From contig WAID01000009.1 of the NCBI GenBank assembly GCA_016584495.1, forward strand, positions 558,001 to 622,000: a stretch of 64,000 nt of DNA. Reading direction: 5' to 3'. Made by a program: the position numbers and the translations under genes. Under the pieces are notes generated by a model. The model was not told the DNA's origin and ran no database searches. It saw nothing but the letters and a program-made list of their open reading frames with translations. Shown here piece by piece: positions 36,291 to 48,071 of the stretch; the first letter of the stretch is position 1, and each line of letters begins with the position of its first letter. The stretch comes from Celoporthe dispersa. Taxonomy: Eukaryota > Ascomycota > Sordariomycetes > Diaporthales > Cryphonectriaceae.

Positions 36291-37813
36291 TGGTGTGGCT
36301 CAGGGTGGTATGTCGCAAACCCACCACAGCATGCCGCGCCACCACATGTTACACGAGAGCCCTCTGAGTCGCAAGCAACCGGAACTTCCGGGCGATCCGG
36401 CCCGTTCTCACCATTTACTCCCAAACAGGGCCTCACACCACACACTGCAGAGCTCTTACTGCCCAACCCTGCACGCCCCTCCCCCCCAGGCACTTAGCCT
36501 CCGATTAGCCTTGCAAGCTATTACGGCAACCTCTCCGTTGTGTCCCTCTAGCTGGTTGTTTTCGTCATAGCCTCGCAAGCCACATCTCTCGCTGGCCTCG
36601 AGCTCTCTCCCGCTCACCTCCCAGGCTTGCCAGAGCGCAGCGTCTGTGTATAGCGTAGAGGGAAAAGACAAGAGGACAAGGACTTGTTGGGCGCGCAGGG
36701 TGAGAGCAGTGGCGCGAACGCATGGTCTGTGTGGTTTCACTTGTCAGGCGCCGTTGGCTTGACGAAGATGTTGGTTCTCACGTCCTCAGGCTGGGAGAGG
36801 CGGTGGCTGAGCTGTGTGTGAAGGGGCACACCCTTGACTGTCGCCCTGGCGAGTTTCTCCTCGGATCAGAAGAGGGAGGGGAGTCTAGAACATGTCGTCA
36901 CTCCATCACGAATCAGCCGTACCCTCCACTGCCGTCTGCATTGACCGCGGAAGGTTCCTTGGATCAGCGCCGCATCTGGAGACAGCCCGACACACCACAC
37001 GAGTTCATGGCTCCATAGCTGGGCGGTCTGGCCGTTGGCTACCCGGTTTATGCGATCATCGTTCTCTTGTGGCGCCCGGGGCACATGCCTCTAGCGCGCA
37101 GAGCCTCCCACGTGCCGGACCTGTTGTCTTCCCTATCTTGGTAGTTATGCAGTGGATGGTCACGTCGCAGCATGTCATCGCGGGCAGGACGGACACGCGC
37201 GCGTGATGATGATGCTGTTGACGATCTCGCCTAGGCGCTACACATACCGCACGGCTTCGAACTCGTGCGCGCTCACCAGCAGAACCCGCCATCAGCATCT
37301 TGCCTGTCCCAGATCTGATGCTTGTCTGGCGACTAGCGCTCTGTCCGAGGCCCTTGGATCGTATCTGCAGCGGGATACTTGGACGGATTCAAGGATGCAT
37401 CCTGTTCCGGGGCCGACACGGGCCGCCGCAAGCGCGAGTAAGCGATTCGCATGTCTTGATCTGCCGATCTGGACCATTTGATGCGCTGGACGCCACTGCG
37501 ACCGCCCTGGAGGGGGACGAGGCCTCGGCAGGAGGGTGCCCGTTTCTGCAGCAGGTGGTTGACGCTCCAATCGCTGGATTGACCGCCTGCAGACATGAGA
37601 TCCCATGCAGGTGATAGGTGACAATGTAGTTGAGAGGGCTGAGAAGAACGCTGGCTGGTGGGTGTGTGTGTGTGTAGGTGCGTGTGTGTGCTGGCTGGCA
37701 GGCCAAGAGCGGAACTCGGCACGTCCCTGGCGGTCACAGGACCTCCCTCTCCCAGATTTCAGATTTTTTCAGACGCGTTTGTAATGCCCACACACGCACC
37801 CCCAAGGCTCCGG

Positions 37814-37838
37814 CAGGACGCAGGACGCAGGACGCAGG
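37814..37838. repeat. Heptamer tandem repeat CAGGACG
   Basis: Three exact copies of CAGGACG and a partial fourth (CAGG). Confidence 0.85.
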
Positions 37839-40800
37839 TCAAGATCTATCGCCAGCGCGGGGGCGGCTGGGGCCTGTGGAGCAACTTGGCGACAGCGGAG
37901 ATTTCCTTACCAGCAATTCGACATTGTTGGGTCTGACTCGTAAGCCGCCAGCAGCCAGAGAGAATGTCGTATATACTTGCTCGCCCAGAAAAAATGATCG
38001 AGTACTTTTACATTGTCCGACATGAGCCGACCACGACGTCAAGAGATCGGAATTCTTGACTCTTGCGGGAGCCAAGTCTTCGAAAGCTGCGCAGACTTCA
38101 GACCTAATCTGAACTGACATACCTGAGCACACCCAGCTGTCGTCCAAACTCTCCCGAGTCGAGGGTGCGTGTACCAGGTCGCTGTAAGTTCAGCCAGGGC
38201 TCGCGCCTGGTGAGAACATCCCAGCGCGCGCGACTACGAGAGGAAAAAAAAAAGCTGCACGGTCAGGTAGCTTGAAACGCCGGTGGCGAGATAAGAGGTT
38301 CGAGTCAGCAGAGGTGTCAGCGGAGATGCTATGCACCACGAGGCTGGTGACTATTTGTCAAGCTCATGGTGCGGTGTACCGGCTGGCGCACTCGCCCTCT
38401 TCGCGCTGCAGAGCCTCCGCGAGGTATCCCGGCGGCACGATTGAGCTCGCGGTGGTTCTGGCGCGGAGCCGACAGCACGAGAAGACGCAGCGCGGCCTCC
38501 AGAGAGGGATCCCTGGTGTCCTCTGGAGGCGTAGAGAAGCCGCACTTGTACATAATGTAAACAGGCCTGCTGCCGCTAGCATCTCAAGTAGGCCGCTCAG
38601 ACATCGAGGGCTCGAGGACCGAATCCCGCGCCTCGTGGGTCTGCTCCGGCACCGAGCTGCTAGTGACCGGAGCCGAATATAGCGCATCCGGGCAAAATAT
38701 GCTGGTGTAGGGCGGCGAAATCAAAGTGGAACGGAGGATGCCGGCTGGGACACCCTGTAGCATCAGCGTCAGGATCTTAAACGCGATGGATTTCCTTCTA
38801 GACGCACAAGGGTGGTGGGGAGGCTCACCAGCGGGCAGCCCGCCTGCGACCAGACCTGACACGGTCCAGAGAACCTCACCTCCAGCGAGACCGAAATCTG
38901 TATGCCTGCTCCCGCTGGTAAGGCCACAGCGGTGGCCCTGACTCCATGCGTTGGTTTGGCTCGCCGGGGCCGCGACGAGACCACCAGACATGCCGGCAGC
39001 CACCAGTGTGGCACAGGCGTCTACGTCGGCAGCCTGCGTCACAGAACCCCATATCAGGCGTGTGCGGACGCGTAGGCGATCATCGGCTGCTTGGTATCAA
39101 ATCCTCCCAGCGAAGGTGCCAATGATGATCCTGTGGAGAACTTTATTCTCCGTATTCCGATTTCTCCCCGCGGTTTCGTGACCAGGGTGCTGATGCGACG
39201 CTGACTAGGACCGAAAAGGGTGCCATGCACCGGGCAGCAGGTCTGCTGGGAGGGAACAAGGGTCAATCGGGTGGGAATGGAATGAAACTCATTTGAGGGT
39301 CGGCGCAAATGGGAAAGGAGGGCTTACTATACCAGGGCGGGTTCTTCTTCCTCAAAAGAGCACATCCCGTGCGCTACCACAGTACTTGACCTCAGGTCCC
39401 AGTTTTCGTGGGGGGCCCTCGTGTGCGGTGCTATTGTGTAGCCTGTCAGCCCCTAATGGGCCAGACAGCATCTCGAGATTAGCTGCCCGCATAGTCCGGA
39501 TGAGGAGGACCCGTCTGCTGATGGGCCGCAGCCACAGATAGGATGCAGGAGAGGAAAGGTGAGGGCTTGCAAGAATATAGCGTGCACCTGCTAAGGTCTA
39601 ATTATCGCTGCTAGGGGCTCGAGAGATGGGTCTTCGCGAAGCGAGCAGCCTCATGCCCCAGGCCCCTCGGCTACTACTATGCCAGGGACACGACCGGGGT
39701 GGCCTCCGGCGCAGAGAGACGACTCCTCTATCGCAGGCCCGTGAGGATGCAGATCCAGCAGTGGGAACACCTCTCCCGGGTGGACTCAACTCACGCAAAG
39801 GGCTGTGCTCTGGTCTTGACTGTAGTGGTCAGCTTCGCCTACGACCAAGAGGCGACCGACCCTGTCCCTGATTATCTAGACCGTGTGGTCAATCACTTGG
39901 GCCAGGGTGCCCCCCCCTCTTCGCCTAAATAACCTCCTGGACAAGCGACGACAACAATAATAGCTCGCTGTATATTATATGAGTAGGGATCTAAGACGGC
40001 TCCGGACTCGTTCAAATTGGCTTACCCCCACCCGGAGGATGCTGTCAAACCGTCGGATGCGAGAGCGCCTCAAGACTGCAGACGAGCTAAGCACGTCGAA
40101 GGGGAAGGGGGGTGGGAGATGCGTCGGACAAATGCAGCGCACGTGTGGCTGGGTTCCACAGCATGCATGCAGGAGAATTTTCACGGTTTATCCCAATAGG
40201 GATATTGCTGCAAGCCCCTTTTTGTGAGTTCGTGCCGCAAGACTGCCTGGCATTGTCTCTCCCAGCCGGGGGGATGACAGGATGATTAGCGGACGCACAT
40301 CTGCCTAATCTTGGCTCTCTTGTTGGCCGCCAGCGCTTTTCAGCAGCGGACAGGTCCCGGCACGGCCACAGGCAGAGAAGGGGCGTCGAAGTCCAAGTCA
40401 AGTGATTGTTTATGACCCCACCCAATGCATGTGCATAAGTTGCAGTGCAGTCTCCACGTCGACCGCTGTGACAGAGGCTGGTACCGTATTCGCGTCTTCA
40501 GTGGCACAAAAGGCCTGGCTGCTGCTGGCAAGTGGAGAGAGATCCTCTTTTTTTTTCTTTTTCTTTTCTTCTTTCTTTGTTTCTTCCCCTCGTTTCCTCC
40601 CCCCTCCCCCTCTCTCGCCTTTGGCCCGACAGACCGCGGCTCCTGGAGCACTCAGCCAGCTTGCCACGAGATAACAATGATCTTGCCGCCTAGAGCTAAC
40701 TCGACGAAGTTGACGCACCCCGGAGATCATCGGCCGCGTTGGCTCCGGGAATGTGGAGGTATCGCCTATGACAAGAACCGTTTCGGTTGAGGGGGGGAGG

Positions 40801-42791
40801 GGGGGATGTGTCTTTCTTCGATGACAGGAGGACTGCCGTGGGAGGAGGCCCCAGTGTACATAGTAGTTGCACTATGGATCACAATCGTTCATGTCAGATT
40901 CCTGTCAAGCCATTTGCGCGTCGCTTTCTGGCCCACAAGACTGGCAACATGGCATCTCGTTTCAGACGCGCGGCTCTTGTGAATGCAGGTACGTTGCCCA
41001 TGACCCAGAACCCCGCTGATCGTAATATGACGATGAACAGCCGTGGGTTCGGCAGTGGGACACAGGAGCAAAACAAAACAAGAAAAGAAAAGAAAAAACA
41101 ATCCTGCGGTTGTGTTGACCTGGTCGAGGTTGGTGACATATCGGTACGCAGGTATTCGGTGTCTCTAACCGTTATCACTTACCCGTGATGCGGATGACTC
41201 TCGGCAGGGGCTGCTGCCGGTTGCATTGGGACCGGGGCGCTCAAATCCCACTCTCGATGGATGCAATGACGCGATAGCGCTTCAGGGCTCAGGTCGGCGC
41301 AAGCTTTCTGGTAGACCAGGCCAACTGCGGAGCGATCTTCCTCGCAAGCCCGCGCCGTTCCCCTCTCTTGTTTCGTTTCGGGTAGAAGTTGGAAACTCTG
41401 GGGCCCTCTGGAGCCCAACTGGCTTGCAGTCGACCCTGACACGGTCCGGAAGCTGACCCTGGCCGTGTACATGCCAGGCGCATGTTTGTACATACACAGT
41501 AACTGCACGGGGTGGCTCTCTCTCTGCTGCTGAACGTCGACCCCGACGTCCTCTCCCTCTTCGTAGAGAAGAGGAGGGAGGAGGGACAAGGGTCCCGCTC
41601 CACCGGCAGCCACGTTCTTCTTCTTCTGCTGCAGCTGCATGATGATGCCTGTCGGTGCCGTCGCAGGAGATTGTGAGTGTTTGACAGCGGTGGCTTGTTC
41701 TGCGGTATGCCCGGGGGAGGCTTCCGACTGGTGAGGGGTCAGCCTTGAACTTAATTTCCGGCCGGTGTCGTGTTGGAGGCCCAGACGTTATTGGCCAGAC
41801 CCTTGGGGCTTGACGTCGGGGTCCATAGCGGTCTGCGGGGCCTTCAGGCTCAAGAATCCTGAGGTTGTTCATTTGAGGCCTAGAGCACACCTCTCCGGTG
41901 CATCATGACCATGCAGACTGCGCTGTACTAGATCGAGCATCATCGTAGGCAAGCTGTGGAGACGAGACGTGCAGAAGTGGCTAGAAGGCAGGCAGGCAGG
42001 TGGTCAAGACCCTGCGCCGCCTCGAGAGAGAGAGAGTCAACAACGGTAGTCTGTGGACTGGGTGCGGGCAAACTGTGCAAAGGCGTCGTCGCAGTCGAAA
42101 CTCGTGGCCATGTTCTGTTCTCCAACCAGGGCTTTTTTTTTTCTCTTTCTTTTTTTCTTTCTCTTCCTCCTTCCTTCTTTTCCCTCCATCGTGGGATTCT
42201 GTAAAAACGAATAGACAGTCCTGGTCAGCCGGTGTGAGAGGGCCTGCAGCAAAGGTAGATGAACGGGGTGGTGGTGTTGTATCAGCCTGACGGGTCCTCA
42301 GGTCCCGCGGTAGTGACGATCAACACTTGCGATCCCATAGCGGCATCAGCCTTGTGAGATATGACATGGGCACAAATTGTGCGTACAGAGGGTGGTCGGG
42401 GTGGATGCTCCCCAGGAACCTTGCTCTTGATTGATTCCCACCCCCACCCCCTTTTGGCCTCCAATCGCGCCTTGCGAAGGATGCATGATGGCAGTTGGTA
42501 GCGTCGAGAGCAGCTTGCGGCATGAGCGTGTGCAGTGCAGGTACGACCACCACAATGATGCAATCCCTTCCCTTCAGGGCCTGGCCTGCACTCCGCACCG
42601 CGCTATGCGTGTGACGAACCTGCGTCGGAACATTTTTGTCGGAGCTACTCCATGCACGTCGAGACCTAGGCCCTCTATAGTACTGCTGTAGGTCGAGCCC
42701 GGGGGGGAGGGGGAATGCTGTCCCATAGTACCATGAATAGTAGGTGTTCTCTGGTCTGGCCTGGCAAGCCTGGCCCCTCCACCGGTGGTCC

Positions 42792-42817
42792 ATCTCTCTC
42801 TCTCTCTCTCTCTCTCC
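42792..42817. repeat. (CT)n microsatellite
   Basis: About 12 CT units followed by CCTCTCC repeats. Confidence 0.85.
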
Positions 42818-43115
42818 TCTCCTCTCCCAGGGTCTGCCGGGGACGACCCAACCACGCCAGCTACTAGTTAGTACCTCGATCGGCTAATAGTGAAGCAGTT
42901 AGTCAGTTTGGGTAGTGAGCAGGCAGGGTTATGACTCGACCGATACTCGGATGGGGTTGTCGGCAGTCAGGGAACCAGTCGAGGAGGAGGCGGAAATGTT
43001 GTACGAGCCTGTGGCCCAGTCAAACAATACTACTATGGTATGTGGGGTCATAAACATCCGCAATAAGTGTTGTGTCGAGTTCTCGTCTGGTCGTGCCGTT
43101 GGCTCTGAGAGACCG

Positions 43116-43241
43116 GGGAGAGAGAGAGAGAGCGAGAGAGGGCGAGAGAGGGCGAGAGAGAGAGAGAAAGTGGGCGGTGGGAGGAGGGTGGTGGGGGGGA
43201 GGGAAAGAGGGGATCACTGGAGGGGTTAGGGGGGGTTAGTG
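43116..43241 (+). repeat. Purine-only tract with (GA)n, G runs and telomere-like TTAGGG motifs
   Basis: GA repeats interspersed with GGGC grade into many runs of three or more G and end in GGGGTTAGGGGGGGTTAG. The plus strand is almost entirely purine across more than 100 bases, with strong G-quadruplex potential. Confidence 0.8.
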
Positions 43242-43974
43242 GTGGAGAGCGTAGGTAGGATTCAACTGGTTTGGCTTTTGTCCTGGCTGGTCTGTCTTCC
43301 TTGGCAGGTGCACGAGACCTCTGCAACCTGCGCGACCTTGCCCTATAGCCAGCAGGCCAAGCAAGGGAAGGAGGCGCCAGAATGGGCTCCTTCCCTCCCC
43401 TGCGCCTGCGCCAGCACCAGGTAAGGCGAGGATGAATCAGGTCATGCAGGCCCGGCAAGCCACAGCAGGTACCCCGCCCCGCCCCGGTACGTACCACTCA
43501 CCACCCACCACCTAACACACAAGAGGAGGGAGGCCAGGCCTGAGGCTGGGCTGCAGGCACACACGCTCGCGAGAGTGACAGCACCTGGCACTGCGCTCCT
43601 GCACTGCGACCACGACCTGCATTCACCCATCTAAATAGGCCTTGCTATGACTATTTCTCAGGCCACTTTCATCAGTCACACATCCAGCCAACCTTCGACC
43701 AAACTCAATTTCTAGTCATGTTACCCTTCTGCGTCTCCGCGGATTCGAATCCTCGCTGCCGTCCTCCTCCTGTGCTACCATAGTATGCCACCACAGTTTG
43801 ACCCCCAGCAGAGCAAGGCGGGCAGTTGATCAGGTTGGGCCTTCATGGATCTCTCGTCTTCTCCCTCACGCGGTTCGTCGTGGCCCGCCGGTGGCGATCC
43901 TAGCGAGCACTCCCCGGGGCGCCAGCTCCGTCCCTGCCCCCTTTCTCGTGCTGTCTCCTCGACGCTCTCCTCGC

Positions 43975-43992
43975 TCTCTCTCTCTCTCTCTC
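43975..43992. repeat. (CT)n microsatellite followed by a C run
   Basis: About nine CT units followed by a run of C. Confidence 0.8.
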
Positions 43993-46328
43993 CCCCCCCC
44001 TCCCTCTCTTACAACATCCTGGAGGGAAATCCCCTATATGCACAACCAGCAACGTATAGTAATCACAATATGACGACGACGTCTCCTTCAGGCTTCAGGA
44101 GACTGCGGGGACTCTGCCCTCCAGGCACGCCAGTTACCCCTCAACAGCTTATTTCCGGAAGGCTATCCTATCCCACAACTTTCTTTTCGCACCCTTGGGA
44201 CTTGCGTCTCCCGTCGGTCTGACCTGACCAACCCGGGCGATCCTGTGGGTTCACCGACTGGTGCGCCCATGTCCATAGCCCAGAGCTTGTATCGAGATCA
44301 CCTCAGCGCCTCAGCCAGGCGATCGCCCCGGCAGCAGCCAGGTCGGCAGCGAGCCCCGTGGGATTTGCAGTCTCCAATATTAACCCAGCAGCACAGCAGT
44401 GCCTCCCCCCTACATAATAACAATTAAAAACAGCAGCAGCAGCCGCAGGAACAAGAACAACAATAACAACAGGGCGAGGGCGTCTGCGGGCTCGATGTGG
44501 GTTTACTGACAGCGGCCTTCGGACATGAAGGCCTCGTGTCACCACAAGGAGTAAGAGCAAGGGGAATGATGGCTGGCCATTTACAGTGCGAGTCAGGCCG
44601 CGTCTTCCTATCGACACAATACACTCCGTAAAAATACCCTTTTTTTTTTTCTCTCTTCTATTTTTTTTTTTTTGTTTTTGGAGAAACCGTCTACGACAGG
44701 AGAGGCTGACCCCCATCTTCAGCTTATGAACGGCTGTTATCAGGTACAACGAGAGATGTAGGTACAGTAGTGATACTGGGTAGTTTCGTCAGGGTTTCGC
44801 CAGCAGCAGGAAGAAGACCAGCTGGTGATCCGTAACCGGGCGTGGGGATGATAAAGTCCTCAGGGGTACTAGTGGAGTGTTCGTGGAATTAAATAAGCGA
44901 GGGTGTATCCCAGCAGAATCAGAACAGCATACTCCCTGTAACGCCCCTGGATCTGTCACTTGTCAGCATCCATGACCGATAGATACCTGGGTGTCAAGTA
45001 CCTCGCCAGTCCACATTGCCCCTGCCTGATTTAGACGGTCGGATATGGGGTTTGGAAGGGAAAGAACTAGCTAGATCATTTCAGGTAGTAATTGCCAACA
45101 GGTACCACAGTACATCAGTACGTCGTACTGATAACCCCTCCACGCTCTGAACCTTTTCACTGCTGTCTCTACCTGCTGCTGCTGCAGACAGTACGAGGAT
45201 GTGATCACTGATCTGGGGAACTCTTCGCATGATGACGACTCTAGCGAGGGGCAGATTGCTCTGAGGAGAACTTGATGAGCAGGCACTAACAGGCACCCTA
45301 GTGCATAGTATCTCGTGTGTACCTGCCCATAGGATAGCGTCGCCCAGGTGGCTGTGTTGGAGGCGCAAGGTACACAATAACTACATACCCAGGGAAATGC
45401 ACAAGGAGATGGGAATTCTTCCATTTATTATTATTATTATTTTTTTGAAAAAAAGAGGAAGGCAAACAATATCCACAGGCCTGTACCGCTAGACTAAGAC
45501 GGGAAATCAAGACACATAAAAAACAATTATTGCGTCTCAGACTATACACACGCACACATACACACATACCCACACCCCAACGAATACGCTTTTGCCTCTG
45601 CAGCAAGCCCTTGAGGGCGCTCTGTGCCCACGTCTCGCAGCACCTCTTGAAGGTCCCCCCCCCTGAGAACGAGGAAGGCACACCACAGGCCACAGTACTT
45701 CGGTACTTGCCCTAGTCTGACCGTGTGTACATGGTCCCCTGGCGATACCTCCCGCTTGTATCTTTTTCGACCTAGTACCTGAGCCAGGATTTAAGCTCTA
45801 GAGAAGCATTGTGGGTTATAGAGAGACCATGGCAGATGTCCTCAGGGCAGGTCCCTCCTCGAAGCTAGCAGTCTGGAATCCACCGCCGGCCCTTGGGCAC
45901 CTTCTCCGTCTGCTCCAGATCAGCGACGGCGCATATAATGTTCGTTCTCGCGCCTCATCTCATAAACTTTTCCCCTCGGCGTGGTATGGTTTTCCATCAA
46001 CACCTCTCCCAACCTCTGTCACCCCCTCCCCGCCTTCTTTCAGGAACCGTCTCGGCGACCACCAGCATTATCTCCAGCCACGAGAAACACGACCAGAAAG
46101 CCAGACATTATCGTTGACAGATACCATCTTAAAAGGTTGGCCTCCTCGTCCTCCCTCTTGCAGTCTCTCTCCCCGGCTGCGTGTACCTCACCTACCTACC
46201 ACCTATCTGCGCTCTCGGCCCTGGCCCTTGTCCATACGGCGCGGCCTGTTTTTTTCTTTCTTTTCCTTCTTTTTCTTCAAGAGCATTTCCACTCCTCCTC
46301 TTCTCCTTTCCTCAGGGCCCCTTTTTCC

Positions 46329-46335
46329 TATAAAG
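46329..46335 (+). promoter_or_regulatory. Candidate TATA box for the C2H2 transcription factor
   Basis: TATAAAG lies about 450 bases before the start codon in a strongly pyrimidine-rich region (45.95-46.78 kb). If used, the 5' leader would be around 400 bases. Confidence 0.3.
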
Positions 46336-46783
46336 GAACTCTTTGCCCTGCCTGACCTAGTTTTGTTTGACAATACAGAGACTCACAAGTACCTGCAGCA
46401 CAAATTCTCATCTTCACCTTCCAACGTTTGTTTTGCGTGACAACCACGCACACACGCACACCTCTCCTTCAAGTCAGGTCCGGACCGCTATCAGGTCGCT
46501 CGCCCCGGGACCAGGGAAGTCGACGACCCGTCAGGCTTCGTACTTTGTTCGTTATTAGCCGTCTCCGCCTCTCGTGTCTCGGTCAGGTCGCCGCAGACAC
46601 CCCCTGGAGGGCCTCGAAGCAATTCTCCTCTGCATCTCAAGGACGCCGGCCTAGTCACGCACTCTCTATTTCGGCCCTCTGAGCGCCTACCAGAGCTCCC
46701 AGCGTCTTTCACCTGTTCATCAATTTTTTTTTCTTGTCTTTCCTTGCTGGACCTCTTACGCTCGGAACAGACCTCCTCGGACC

Positions 46784-48071
46784 ATGGAACTGATCGAAGT
46801 CATGGAGGCTGATAACCAACCCCGGCCCTTTCCATGCGAGTGGGATGGTTGTGGCAAGAGTTTCAACCGGAAGTCCGACCTGCAGCGCCACTATCGTATA
46901 CACACCAACGAGCGCCCATATATTTGCAGCTGGCAAGGATGTGACAAGAAGTTTATCCAGAGAAGCGCATTGACTGTTCACATCCGGACGCACACCGGCG
47001 AGAAGCCGCATGCGTGTCAGCACCCAGACTGCGACAAGCGCTTCTCAGACGTACGTACACCAACGACAGGTTGCGCACGCTGAGAAGGAACCCACTCACT
47101 AACAGGTCTGTAAATAGTCCTCCAGCCTGGCTCGTCACCGTCGAATCCACACCGGAAAGCGGCCCTACACGTGCTCCCACCACAACTGCGCCAAGACGTT
47201 CTGTAGGAAAACGACCATGATCAAGCACCAGCGTCGGTCTCACCAGCCTGGCGGTGGTCCCATCGATGACGGCCTGTATGACTCAGACGACGAGGAGTCG
47301 CCCACTACGCCCCGCCCGCCTCCTTATCATTTCCCCCAGGCTCAGCAGGCGATGATGCAGCAGAATGGGATGGCCATGCGCCCGCTGGGCTCCAACTTCT
47401 ACGTCCCAGGCCTACAGACCATGCGCCACAACAGTGTACCCTCCAACGTTCCGGCCGACTACCACGCCCATAGCATGCAGCAGCAGCAGCAGAGCCAGGA
47501 GATGATGCGCCGCATGTCGTGCCAGGGCCAGCTCTCTCAGGGCCAGCTCTACATCGCCGACGGCCCTGGCATCTCCACCATGCAGACCCAGCTCCAGATG
47601 CCGCGGAGCAACTCCTATGATGGTCTCCAGCACAGCCCTGGATCCTTCTCTTCGGATTCTGTCCGCAGCCCGATCGATGAGGGATACACCTTCGCACCAA
47701 CGGCCCAGCATGCAACGCATGCCCTGCACAGCGCCACACAGCCGCAGCACAATATGGCCTCTTTCCCGTCGGTGACAAGCCAGCAGCTGATGCCGACCCA
47801 GCACTTGATGTCGATGCCGATGCAGGGCCAAAACTCCCACCAGGGCCATCAGCAGCTGCAGGTCCCGGTGACTCATGAGATCTATCACCCCCAGCACCCG
47901 ACGTCTGGGCCCCCCGTCTCGGCTTTCGAGCACAACAGCATTCCGGCGTTCCAAACACACCTGTCGATACACCCAATGCCCATCCAGCAGTATCAACTGC
48001 CTGACCTGAGTGGTTTTAAACTGGAGCCTACAATGCAGCTGCCGGGCCAACGTGTGGCCGAGCTTCACTAA
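46784..48071 (+). CDS. Four-finger C2H2 zinc-finger transcription factor
   Basis: Two exons (46784-47050, 47118-48071) give 406 residues. The 67-base phase-0 intron interrupts finger 3 and has an ACTAAC branch site. Four consecutive Krueppel-type fingers occupy about residues 15-135. Each begins C-x4-C: CEWDGC, CSWQGC, CQHPDC, CSHHNC. Each is closed by H-x3-H or H-x4-H, with TNERPY, TGEKPH and TGKRPY linkers. The array should bind DNA in a sequence-specific way in the nucleus. Residues after 140 are disordered: an acidic patch (DGLYDSDDEE), then Gln/Met/His/Pro-rich sequence typical of activation domains, including a short poly-Gln. Fungal homologues are often labelled metallothionein expression activators, but I cannot assign targets. 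The gene sits alone between two large non-coding intervals, which suggests complex regulation. No frameshift is needed. Confidence 0.9.

Larger units (their letters stand above)
19710..46783. other. 27-kb interval with no convincing gene
   Basis: From the GRE2-like start codon to the C2H2 factor start codon I find no frame with recognisable domains, no spliceable run of conserved motifs, no transposase or reverse transcriptase, and no tRNA. The longest open frames (up to about 230 codons) are low-complexity or compositionally random and overlap each other on both strands. The left part (to about 24.5 kb) is plain, moderately AT-rich DNA. The rest is loaded with (GA)n, (CT)n, (GT)n and (CA)n repeats, A/T homopolymers and G- or C-rich runs. 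It should contain the upstream control region and 5' leader of the C2H2 gene at its right end. It may hold non-coding RNAs that cannot be recognised by eye. Confidence 0.6.

Noticed and set aside
41282..41890. 202-codon minus-strand open frame
   Set aside because: Low-complexity (His/Ala/Glu and Arg runs) and no similarity to known families.
43735..43760. GGATTCGAATCC as a possible tRNA T-loop
   Set aside because: The flanks do not pair and no D-arm or anticodon arm is found; it is simply a short palindrome.
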